Assembly (NCBI GenBank): GCA_946902985.2
Contig: OX336395.1
Location: 17,834,708-17,898,707 of the forward strand
Direction of reading: 5' to 3'
Length of the DNA: 64,000 bases
Source: Meconema thalassinum
Taxonomy: Eukaryota > Arthropoda > Insecta > Orthoptera > Tettigoniidae
A program made the translations under genes and the position numbers. The first letter of the stretch is position 1; each line of letters opens with the position of its first letter. Positions 47,926-58,640 of the stretch are shown piece by piece. The notes beneath the pieces were generated by a model. The model ran no database searches. It saw only the letters and a program-made list of their open reading frames with translations, and was not told where the DNA came from.

Positions 47926-50849
47926 TTTGTATGCTTTGTTCATCGGGGGTATGAGCAAAGAGGTCATCGGTGCTGCATACCTTGGCCCGGAATATAATTG
48001 TTCATTATTTCATTGGCTCATTATTTCATTTCTTATATTGTGTTAGTATTCCCTTATTACTTTGTATTCTTTCCTTATCACATTCTGTTACTGTTCCCTT
48101 ATTTCCTTGTTTCCTTATACCCTTAATTCATTATCATATTCTCTTACTATTTCCTTCTTTCCTTATCTCCTTTTACCCTTAACTCATTATTCCCTTTTCT
48201 CAATACTCATCTTATTCCTATATACCTGCCGCTGCAGGCGTTTGCTCCTATTCTAGAGCATCTACTTAACTCTATTTACTGACTAACGTTAAGTCCTAGG
48301 GGTCGTCTTGGGAAGGAGGAAGTATTCTGTCCGATGTGGGGTTAATTTATTCCCTCATCGAACCATCAATCCTCCATCTGCAGGTATAGTTTAGACGACG
48401 TTAGGAAAAAAAACCGGTATAACGGACCCTGTATTGATGGGAGACAGGCTAGGTACTTCCCCGCAACACAGGCGTTTGCTCACCCTAACGCGTCACCACT
48501 ATGACCTCTCGTCGGTCGTCAACGTCGACGTCTTGTCATGTCATGTTCTGGGTTCAATTTATTGATACATCAACGTATATTTTCACCTGGAAAATATTTT
48601 TCAACATATATTTTCACCTGGAAAACATTTTTACATCCTGCTAAGTGCATCACCGTGCGTAAACCATAAAGAATAAGTGTCTAGCGTTTTAATGTTGTTT
48701 TATGGTGTTGTAGTTATACGGGGGGGACAATTGTGGTGGCACGGTGCAGTATCATTGCGCCTGGTCAATCGGATTTCCAGCTAATATCAGCTGCGTATAA
48801 TTCCTTCTCACATGTTAGTAGGTAAGTGAGGGATTTGGAATGGTATTCCCATGTTATTGGGTATTTGTAGGTATGTTAAAAAGTTGTTAATTACTGGTAA
48901 CGGGATGGTAAGAAAGGTTCAAGGAATCTTGGTCCTATGGGGATTTATGGAGGCGTTAATGGGTAGGAACTCTCGACCGGTGTAGGTGAGGATTTTATTG
49001 TGTAGGATCTGGGTGTTCAGCGTTGGTTGTTAGTTACCGTGCTGAAGGATGTGGGTTAGCATTTATGCTTTTAATTAACATGCGGGGTGAAAACATTGGT
49101 GAAAAGAAATGTATCATTGCATGCACTTGTGTTAGTGGGTTAAGCCTGGAACGCTAGCTGTTAGCTTTAAGGTTCCGAATGTTGATTAACATCCAACCAT
49201 GAGCAATAAGTCATGGCGTACACCCTGGTATTTGCATAATAACCATAGTGCCTCGCATTGGTAGGGGAAGAAGTGTAGATGTGTTATCTGTATAGTGTTT
49301 AATGTGTATTATGGGAGGGAAATGTGCTTTGTGGCCTGGACATACTATTGGTAATATATGGCACCTGTCGCCATAATAATGTGACTGCTGTTTATGCTCG
49401 TATTATGTTTATTAGACTTATAGGCTATAAAGTCTATCCTAAAAAACTGGTCATCTATTATTATTATATAGTATAATTCCTTAACTAGAGGTATTGTCTA
49501 GGTATACTGTCTAGAGCTATTGCTTGTAGGTATTTTCTATAAACTCCGTCTAGATCTATTGTCTAGAGATACTGTTTATAAATTGTGTCTAGGTCTGCTG
49601 TCTAGATACATTATCTATAGCTGTTGCCTATAGCTATTATCTATTTATATTGTCTATAGATCTTGATTAGATACTATGTATAGGTATCCTAAACCAGGCT
49701 ATATTGCAGCGCATTATATGTGTCGTAATTCCCTTCTACGATGGGGTTGATCGCTGCAACAAAAATAACATACTATCCACCCTATGAAAATGACGGGGGT
49801 ATATAAGTGTTTATTGCCATCTTATGAACTGGAATGATGGTATATATAAATGCCATCTATATGTTAAACAGGGCCATAAATATCCCTAAGTGTGGAGTTT
49901 TAATTATGGGTCTCAAAAGGGGTATAATGTATGGTGGTTATATGAACATGCTGTCACCTGAAACAAATCTGCCGGTCTAACTCTGAAAGATAATATTTTG
50001 AGTAATACCGCCGTACTCCAAAATAAAACAAATTAAAACCTCCTAATGGGAAAGTGGATTTATATACCTATTTGGTTATGGATACATACTCATGTTGTTC
50101 TATATTGGCTGGCGTGTCTATATAAGAGTGTATCTGAGGTCAAAAATGTATTAAAATTCCGCTAGGATATAAAATGTGGTGTATTTAGTGTGACGCGGCG
50201 CCGTGTAAATATCCCCGAGAATAATGGCTTTTGGCCGTTAAATGTGTTATCCGGGTGTAAAGGATTGAGGGATGATAGGGGTGAACTAAAATAAAATCAT
50301 CTTGTTATCCTACTGTGTGAAGTGTATTGTGACAATTAAATGTCTGTCACCTAGTGCCGTTTGAATCTGGCGCGCGATATGCGACTTGAATTCATTATGG
50401 CCGCTCGCTAGTTATCTGTCTCGTGGGAGGCGTGTTCGGAGATAACGTGTGTGTGTATGAGATATTAACTGTCGTCAGTGTGAGGCGTGACCTGTAGCCT
50501 TTGATTGGCTGTCCGGCTGGAGTAGGTCTTGTTTATCATGTCTTTACTCTGATTGGAGGCGAGCGACGGGAGTGGGTTGGAACCATGAAGGCTTTGTTAT
50601 CGTTCCGTAAAGGAGCTGTCAAACGCATGTGTTACGTATTTAATGTATTGTTTACCAGCGTTTTGAACTGTACAGCTGGTGTGTTGTATAACTTGGGCAG
50701 AGGGCATTAGCTATTCGTCTGTATGCTGGGAATTTATGTATGTTCTCCTTTGGCTAAATCCTAATGGGATTATTTTGTCATTACATCGTACCGAAATGTG
50801 GCACGCGCTATGTATATAAGTAATGTGTTTCTTATATAGTATACATGTG

Positions 50850-51360
50850 GTATGCTGGAGTGTATTTTTCATGTTCGTAAGCATATGTCGCACCTATGGC
50901 TATAAAAATTCTCTGTAATATTATGTAGAAAAGTGTTTCAGTGGTTTTCACTTTCTACTCCGGGAAAATATATGTAGTATTCTGGAGTGTGTTTTACATG
51001 TTTGGAAGCATATGTCGCATTCCTGTGGCTGTAGAAATTCTATGTAAGTTTGTGTAGGAAAGTGTGTCAGTGGTTTGCACTTTCTACTCCGGGAAAATGA
51101 AAAATAATGCAGGGCGTATTACTATGCTGGGTGCCCATCTATATATAGGTGTTTTTGCGTTTCGTGTCCCCTTCCTGTGGGAAAGTTGAAAATGGTGTTT
51201 ATAAAATATGTTTATTCGACCTGTAATTAATTCCATATTTTACTAATGTGTATTGGGAATGTGTTTACGCGTTTGGCGATTCCCTGTAAGTGTAGAAATA
51301 TTGGGTGTTATTCTGTAGGAAAAATGTTTCCGTGGTTTATCCCTGTCTACTCCGGGAAAA
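50850..51360. repeat. ~127-bp imperfect repeats, three copies
   Basis: TTTCTACTCCGGGAAAAT (or TGTCTACTCCGGGAAAAT) ends units near 50968, 51098 and 51361. The first two also share GGAGTGT, GCATATGTCGCA and TCAGTGGTTT; the third is more diverged and offset. Confidence 0.75.
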
Positions 51361-51654
51361 TGAAAAATATGGCGGGGTGTAACAATATGTGTATTCACAG
51401 TTAATATTGTATTCCGCATGGTAGATTGTTCGTGGGGGAGTATAATGGGCTACCTCCATCGGGCATTCTGCTGTATGGCAGTGAGAACTACGCATTGTAT
51501 TCTCCTGACCGGATGTATTTGTATAAGGACAGTGTATTCCTATTCTGTATCTTCTTGTTTGTGAAATCAAGTGTATATTTACTTGTTGTATATTAAAGAA
51601 AATCATCGGGCCTTTACTAATTATTACCTATAAAATTCGGCATGATTATGTTTA

Positions 51655-51900
51655 TGATCGATACTCATTCCTTATCGTTATCCCAGGAGGGTAGGCAAAC
51701 ACCTGCTCTGGGCTTAATTGCGCCTTAGGATAACGTAGAATAGCTATGGACCATTTAACGTGTATATTGCCGAATATATTTATATCTATACGCTCATGGC
51801 TGATATCTATCCTACAGTGTTTTGACCTAGGAAGGTAGGCACACACCTGCTTTTGACTTTTCGAATGCCTGAGGTCTACTGTAGGACATCTATGGGCCAT
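51655..51900. repeat. Two ~125-bp diverged repeats
   Basis: AGGAGGGTAGGCAAACACCTGCT (about 51685) and GGAAGGTAGGCACACACCTGCT (about 51829) head two copies that also share an AGGATAACG/GTAGGACAT segment followed by ATCTATGG or AGCTATGG. Confidence 0.65.
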
Positions 51901-54129
51901 GGCGTTATTGTGTTACTAATGGACATACATATATGTATGTGCCATGTCGTATCACGTTGCCTCAAGATGAAATTATGGAAATTACTTGGGCCAACTGATG
52001 ATCGTACTGTTAATTGTTGATCTACTGTGTATATGTAAACTAGAGGGGATCTCTGCAAGGATTTGTGGTCCTTTATGAGCCTTGTGGCTTTTATGGAAAT
52101 ATTGAATTAATTTTTAAAATTATGACTACCATTTCGTCATTAAGTAGACAATTACGAACAGTTTGTACTTGGCGTTTGGATGATAGATGAGTTCATACGT
52201 TGACCGTTAGAGGAATGGCCCCAAGCTAATTTAGCTAATCGTCCGGTCGGTCGTAGGCTAATATAATGTGATGATCATTATTTATAATTTTAATTCAAAT
52301 GATTTCCCTATTCCGTCGGCTAAATGAGAATACTTTGCTTTGTATGAAAACTGTTCATTATGTCTGTCTTATATGACGGTATTTGGTGGTCAATTCCACT
52401 TTGATCTAGAAAGAAGAGATATCTAGAAGATCCCCTATGAGGGTAAAAAGATGTGGAACAGATTATGTGTGAGCGCCGGAAGCGCTGTGTATAACACGTG
52501 AGTCGCGGTCTACTACCGTCTCAGGCGTCGTTAATCTGTATACGCACGCATCCGCCTTGTCTGCAGAGCATGACTCAGTGTGTGAGTGGAGACTGCCTTA
52601 GCAAGGAGTCTGTGTGAGGTAAATTGATATTTATGATTAAAAACACCTTGTAGATTACAGTGTATTGGATAATATGTATTGCACGTAAGTATTTGTCAAC
52701 TTCTTTCCCCGTGTTGCCTACTTGTGTGTTCAGCGGAACTATATATGGTGTTCACTGTGATAGTATAATAACCTGTGTTATTGTGTGTCTACATTTATTC
52801 GTGTGTGAAATATCGTTCACCTGCACGAGTGTAGAAGTATTGCGTTTCATCCTAGAAATGGCGCCAACCTGTGTTCATTGTGTGTATGCACTGCGCCTAA
52901 CCTGTGTTATTGTTATTGTACTGTATGTACTTTCGCTATCACGGGAATAAGGGCGTTTGTTAGAGAAATCGTATCAATGTACTGTTATATAGTATATTAG
53001 GCCCTATGTACTATTTTGTTGGTCTATACTGTGGCCATGTAGTGTATCGGCCTGTTATCCCTCCTTAATATGGGGTAACAGTTGGAATCCGTGCCCTTTC
53101 TGAATTGTTCAAGTAAAAGAATGTGTGTTAATCTCTTATAGGTGTTCATAATCCATAGAAGTGTTATTTCCGATAGTGTTATGGGAAATATATGGAATCG
53201 CTAGTATTTATTATATCTATCGGGATATTTGTATAAACAATTAAGTTCTATGTTAGTGTACTCGAACTGTGTTTTGTTATTATATGTCTATAGGACAAGG
53301 GTCCGTTATTTTACATTTCCTTAAGATAGGTAATGAGATCTTTGATCGCTCGCCTAATTTTTGTGGCTATGTCTGTATGTGAATCTAAATGCGAGTAGTT
53401 TTGTAAAAATGTGCGCCATTATTAATTTATATTTATGTTAAGTGTCTAGGCATTTCCCTATAATGAAGGAATCCTGCTATGGTTTGCCATATGGCCTACC
53501 TATGGGTAAATGACCCCTTGCTTTGCACGGCCATGTGTGAGTGTGGTATTTTACGTGACTTTGCGTAAATCACTGTTGCTATGGAGTGAGCGTGTATCGC
53601 TGACGGAGTGTTCCGTGTCCTGTTACTTCCGCCTGCTATGGCAGAGGCTTGACCTTGTTTGCTGTGCGCTGTAGACAACATGTGCAATATTCTGTCTACA
53701 ATGTATTGTCTATGAAAACCTTTGTGCACATTACATATTATAAATGTATAATTATTATTCAAAATATTATGTCAGTAGGTCCTATGTGGAATTTTAGAAT
53801 TAAAGACGAGTTATGTTGTATGACCAACTTGGAATTGGTGGTGACTCCTGTTTCTGAATGTGGTGACTAGGTGCCACATTCTACTTGGCGCTATTGCCAA
53901 GGCTTGTATGGCGTATTTTAGCTATGGGGACCTATGGGAAATGTAGGGCCTAAGTAGTATTAAATATGTGTCTAGCCATGTTCTATTTGCAGCTAGTGTA
54001 TGTTATCAAACATCATTATTTTACCAAAACATAGTACACATTTAATATAACCTGGTATGTCTTATTATATCTCTTACAACTAAACATGCAACCTATAATT
54101 AATTCTCGTACCATGGAGTGTTGGGAATT

Positions 54130-54230
54130 GCCAGTGAGTGCTGGTTGCGATCATGGCTACTAAGTGCCATAGCGCGTAGAGCGCTTGTTTTAATTTACCT
54201 GTCCCTGGGTTCGAATTATGTGGAGGAAAA
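54130..54230 (+). repeat. tRNA-like sequence next to the integrase stop
   Basis: TAGAGCGCTTGTTTTAATTT followed by CCTGTCCCTGGGTTCGAATTATG resembles the second half of a tRNA with a strong B box. The acceptor stem is not closed. Probably a tRNA-derived relic, opposite in sense to the element. Confidence 0.4.
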
Positions 54231-54258
54231 ATATGTTTTTCTCCCTGACGCTAATGGT

Positions 54259-55660
54259 TTAGCGCTTGCGTTTCTTAGTCGCGGGAGGGTGAGGTGTGGG
54301 GGTGGTTTTCCGTGAATGGTATGGTTTCATACGCCGTACATGAACCGTATCTTTAATAATTTTGTGATTGTGCCGAAAATTGACAAGGTAGTTTACGTAA
54401 GAAATTTTTCTCTGGATTATAAACGGACCTGTCCATTTCGGGATTAGGAATTCGGATACATTTTTAATGCGAGTGGGTGACCATATCATAATGAGCTGTC
54501 CGGGTTTGTATTCCTGGTGTCTGTGAGCTTTATCATATGTTTTTTTCTGTCTGTTTTGTGATGTGCGGATATTTTGTCGCGCGGTATTACGGGCTGTGCA
54601 TAAATACTGCAATCTTTCAGCGTTGCTAGGGAGTGTATCCTGTGGGATGTAAATGTTGTCGATCGGACTGCGATGGTGATATCCGTGTAATAGAAAATGC
54701 GGGGTGTGTTCGGTCGCCTGCGACACGGATGTGTTGTAACTAAATGTTACCGCTGGGAGGTAATTATCCCAGTCCGTGCCGTTGTCGTTAGTAAAACGAG
54801 CTATCGCGCTGCCAAGGATTTTGTTCATAGCCTCAGTTAATCCATTCGTCTGAGGACTGAAACTAGTGGTTGTGTATGCTCTAATTTGAAGCAATCTAAG
54901 AAGCTGTGTAATAACATTTGATGTGAAAACTGTTCCTCTGTCGGATAATAATGTGCGGAAAGTACCGTACTTGGTAATTATTTCCATGAGGAACTCTGCA
55001 ATTTGCTGTGCGCTAGCGTTTGGGACTGCTTTAGTGATGATGTATCGGGTGAGGTATTCGGTTGCTACTAATATGTATTTATTACCTTTGTCTGATGTTG
55101 TAATTGGACCTTTTACGTCAATACCTATGCGGTGGAAAAGTTCACCTACAGGGATGGGGTGGAGTAACCCATGTGGTTTACCAGGGCGGTGTTTGTATCT
55201 CTGGCATGTGTGGCAAGTTTTAATGAACTCTGTAATATCATTTTTCATATTCTCCCAGTAATATTTATTGCGAATGCGCAAATATGTTTTATGAACTCCA
55301 AAATGTGCGCCGTTAAGGGGTGGACAGTGGTATTCCGTCATTACTACGTGGTTTCGGAGTGTAGTGGGAAGGGCAACGGGTGTGACGTCATGTGTGGCCG
55401 TGGGTTTGCACCTAAGGATATCGTCCTTATCAGGAAAAAATCTACGTGATAAGCGGGCAGTTTTACTATCTACATGGTCGCGATCCTGTAGAGCAATTCT
55501 AATTTGTCCCAACTGGGGATCGTTTATCTGCTCCTGTTTTGTATCAATGTGAGTGACAGCAAATGTGGGTAAAGAATCCCAGACATGATTATTATCCTCG
55601 TCAGGTGGTTCGAGTACGGGTAGTCTAGAGAGACCGTCTGCATCAAGGTGCGATTTTCCT
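54259..55660 (-). CDS. Integrase (Ty3/gypsy), intact portion of pol
   Basis: An uninterrupted frame runs from about 55660 to a TAA at 54259-54261, 417 residues from the first Met (55512). The N-terminal zinc-binding HHCC module is visible (HCPPLNGAHFGVHKT, then KTCHTCQRYK). The DDE catalytic core follows: Asp in IGIDVKGPI, Asp in LLSDRGTVFTSN, Glu in NGLTEAMNKIL. A GPF-type C-terminal module (PKWTGPFIIQRK) and a basic tail ending KKRKR come last; no chromodomain is seen. Integrase inserts the cDNA into host DNA, typically leaving 4-6-bp duplications as seen here. This is the only part of the polyprotein still open, but it has no start of its own. Confidence 0.9.
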
Positions 55661-55662
55661 TT

Positions 55663-56384
55663 CTAGTGTTTAACTTCAAACGTGTAGTCATATAATTTAA
55701 ATATGAATCTAGTAAGCCGGGAATTAGGATTTTTAAATTTATCCCAGTAGAGAAGGCTGGCGTTATCCGTAACTACCGTAAAGTGTATACCATACAGGTA
55801 TGTTCGGAAGTAGTTACGGCCCAAGAGAATGCAAGCATTTCTCTCTCGGTAGCGGAGTATCGAGTTTCTACCGGTGTAAGTTTGCGGCTAGCGTATGTAA
55901 TCGGGTGTTGTTTGCCATCATCGGCTTCTTGTAATAGGGCTGCCCCTATGCCAAATTGGCTTGCATCCACGTGTACAAAGGTGGGTCTACCTTCTTGAAA
56001 ATGCTGGAGCAGGGGCGGTGTAGTAAGTAAGTGTTTGAGTTTCTCAAAGGCCTCTCTATGTATCTTTGTAACTATAAATGGTGTTTTTTCGTGTGTAGGC
56101 TCAGTGAGAGGGTTAGCTATCTGTGCAAATCCATGAATGAATCGACGATAATAACTCGCTAGTCCCATAAAAGGACGTAACTGTTTAATGTTTTCCGGTA
56201 TTGGAATATCGGTAATGGCGGCGATTTTGGCAGGGTCAGGTGTGATGCCGTCGCGGCAGACAATGTGACCGAGAGTATGAACCTTCGTTTTTGCAAATTG
56301 ACATTTGGATGGTTTTAGCTTTAATTTAGCGTGCCTAATCCTGTCAAAAGCTTCGGTCAAGTGTATAATGTGTTCTTCGAAGGT
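55663..56384 (-). pseudogene. RT end and RNase H segment of pol, with frameshift and stop
   Basis: From 56384 the frame holds the end of the reverse transcriptase (AKTKVHTLGHIVCRDGITPD, then GLASYYRRFIHGFAQIANPL) and RNase H (FVHVDASQFGIGAALLQEAD; ITYASRKLTPVETRYSATE; later VTDNASLLYW). A one-base deletion around 55811-55818 shifts the frame, and a TAG follows at 55663-55665. RNase H acidic residues are visible (Asp in HVDAS, Glu in ATERE, Asp in VTDNA). The domain removes template RNA during cDNA synthesis. Now inactive. Confidence 0.85.
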
Positions 56385-57458
56385 TTATGAAAAGACTGTT
56401 ATGTCATCTATGTAAGTTAATACCGAGCGGTATTTGAGGCCTGCGAATGCCTTGTCTACCAATTTTTGGAATGTTTGACTGGCATTCTTTAAACCCATGG
56501 GGAGGACGGCGTAACCGTAGAGGCCGTTTTCGGTGACAAATGCCAACTTGTGCCTATCGGGTTTATATACAGGGATTGAGTAAAATCCGGAATAACAATC
56601 CATTATCGAGAAGTACTTTGCTCCGCTCAGGGTCTCTAGGTAAGTATCTGTTCGCGGTAGCGGGTAATTGTCACTCTTAATGAGTCTATTAAGGCGCCGA
56701 TAATCAGTACAAAATCTATGGGAACCATCCGGTTTTCGGGTAAGGAGTACTGGTGCGCTATATTTGGACACGATAGGGTGAATGATACCGGCTTGGAGCA
56801 TCTCCTGAAATTGTGTCTCTATGGCTTGTCTCTCTTTGGCGCTAACTTTGTAAGGTGCCTGGTGAACGGGAGTATCACTGGTTAATTCCACACGGTGGTG
56901 AATTATGTCGGTCACCTCTAAATCTGCAAGGGAATAGGCAAAAATATCCTGATATTCTTGTAATAAATTTTCAAGTTTTGTATTCTGCTCTGGGGTTAGT
57001 AACTGTGTTTCCCCAGTGGCGGGCGTGTTTGTGTCAGCACTTGTGTTCGTTGGCGGTACTATGGTAACCAACGGAGAGACCTGGTGTGCTTGCGCGTCTC
57101 GATGCGCTCGTGGGTTGTATATGTCCCGGGCGTATGATATTGGGTGTGTGGTAATAAGGTCTCCGTTCACTAATCGTATGTTATTAGTGACAAAGCTGAT
57201 GTTGGCTTCGAACTTGGTAAGAAAGTTCGTGCCAATGATTCCCGGGACTGAAAGGTCCTTAATGACGAACATGGGAAAGCTATTTTCAAAGGAACCTATT
57301 TGTAAACGTACATCCGTAATGCCTAAGCATGAAATGGTTTGCGAATTGGCAGCCACAAGGCAAGTGTTGATAGGCATCTTGCGTATGCGCTCGCCGTTGA
57401 TGTACTTACTGCTTACGCAGCAAATAGCTGACCCGGTATCAATTAAAATTTGAATTTG
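56385..57458 (-). pseudogene. Retropepsin and reverse transcriptase segment of pol
   Basis: The frame opens right after a TAA (57459-57461) with the retropepsin active site LIDTGS, followed by the flap region and IIGTNFL near the protease end. The RT follows: VLLTRKPDGSHRFCTDYRRL, then FSIMDCYSGFYSIPV, then LPMGLKNASQTFQKLVD and the catalytic YIDDITVFS. A TAA at 56385-56387 cuts the frame in the RT connection. The aspartic protease would mature the polyprotein; RT copies RNA into DNA. The stops before and after are in the same frame as the neighbouring segments, so this was one long polyprotein. It is inactive as it stands. Confidence 0.9.
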
Positions 57459-58154
57459 TTACCCGTTAATTTTGGCCGGGCTAGGTAGGGCTGTAATATT
57501 GTGTCCATCTTGTGCAGTATACATGTTGTTAAGAGTGTATGTGACTATTGGAACCATGGGATTTTGGGACGGTGATTTGTTTTTATCGCCTTCTATCGCG
57601 TCCTGCGAGACTGTGTGTTCTACCGGTCTATTATGTGTGTCGAGCAAACGCGGTGTTGTGGCCTGATCACTGAACCTGACACGCTTTGCTGAGTCCCGTG
57701 AAACTGGGAATCGCGCTTCAGCTGTGTCATGTCTATCTGCCACTTGTATTGTCCGAAGCTTTCTCTTGAGCTTTCGGTGGCTCGATAAATATCTATAATT
57801 ATGTCTACTATCCCGTGATGTTAACCCTAGTCTCGGCAGTGGTGTCCTAAAGGGCCGGTTTTTGTGAGTGATTGTGGGTTTACATCCGGTTGTCTGTGAA
57901 AATACTTTGCTTGCGCCAGTGGCGATAGAAGTCACCGGCTTTTCCGCACCTGGTTTAGTGGTCGGGCCGCTTGTGTCCACGGGTAGAATCAATGTGGGTG
58001 GGCTTACCACGGGTAACTTAACTATGCTATTTGTGGAAGCGTCTTGAGGGGTGGTAATGTTACTTCTGTTCTTTAATATGCCTTAAGTGTGCTTCTTCCC
58101 AATCTGAGGGGCGGCTGGTTGAGGTTTGTGAGGTGATGTGTTGATGAGAGGGCT
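57459..58154 (-). pseudogene. OTU-protease linker of the polyprotein
   Basis: A Pro/Thr/Ser/Arg-rich, low-order segment between OTU and retropepsin, in the same frame. TAA codons at 58083-58085 and 57459-57461 interrupt it. It contains KRKLRTIQVADRHDTAEARF and ends PSPAKING just before the protease. I recognise no domain. Basic composition suggests a nucleic-acid-binding or spacer role (inference). Confidence 0.6.
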
Positions 58155-58640
58155 TTAGTGACCCGTATTCGGATTTCCCGTGAACAAGAGGTGTAGGTTT
58201 TTGTCATATCCTACGGTAGAGAAAATTGGCGCCATTTTGTCCAGTGTGTATACATGGATGTTGGTCTTAAGGACGTGGCCTAGGGCGGTAATTTCTGTTG
58301 CACCCGCGTAAGTGCCATCTTGGTGCATATAATCCCCATATGCATACTTATTGGGGAATAAAGCATCATTACCGTCGGCGAGGAAATACTTGTAATCGTC
58401 CCAATGAGTCATGACATACATGACCAGCTGCGTTCTGAGCTCTTTATGCTGGTCCTCAGTTTTATGGAGCAGAAAACTAAGCGCTCTAAAAAGGCAATTC
58501 CCGTCCCCTTTGACCGTATGTTCCTGGAGCTGCGATCGGGGAGGGATTTCCTGCTCTGTAGGCTGACGGGCGACAGTTGGGGGGACTTCCGGTTTGCTGG
58601 CTTTAGCAGTGGACTCGCTCTTCGAGGGTGTACTTGAACG
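58155..58640 (-). pseudogene. OTU-type cysteine protease domain of the polyprotein
   Basis: The motif VKGDGNCLFRALSFLL carries the OTU signature Asp-Gly-Asn-Cys; the catalytic Cys codon is 58494-58496. About 110 residues later LHLLFTGNPNTGH presents a His in the position of the catalytic His, immediately followed by a TAA (58155-58157). OTU enzymes normally have an aromatic residue after this His, so the stop may be a one-base change there. Between lie YGDYMHQDGTYAGATEITAL (OTU-like acidic/Gly segment) and NIHVYTLD. OTU proteases cleave ubiquitin chains. In a retroelement polyprotein the domain could deubiquitinate element or host proteins or process the polyprotein (inference). Size and motif order fit the family. 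Confidence 0.85.

Larger units (their letters stand above)
45124..54258 (-). other. Long 3' non-coding tail of the 17.66-kb element
   Basis: About 9.1 kb between integrase and the 3' LTR. The + strand is T- and G-rich (sense strand A/C-rich). Open frames are short on both strands and none has a recognisable domain or the signal-peptide/transmembrane layout of an env protein. It contains several families of local tandem repeats (47249-47660, 47690-47925, 50850-51360, 51655-51900), a pyrimidine-rich stretch (48000-48230) and a hairpin near 46438-46485. G runs occur at 46610-46622. Function unknown. Confidence 0.6.
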
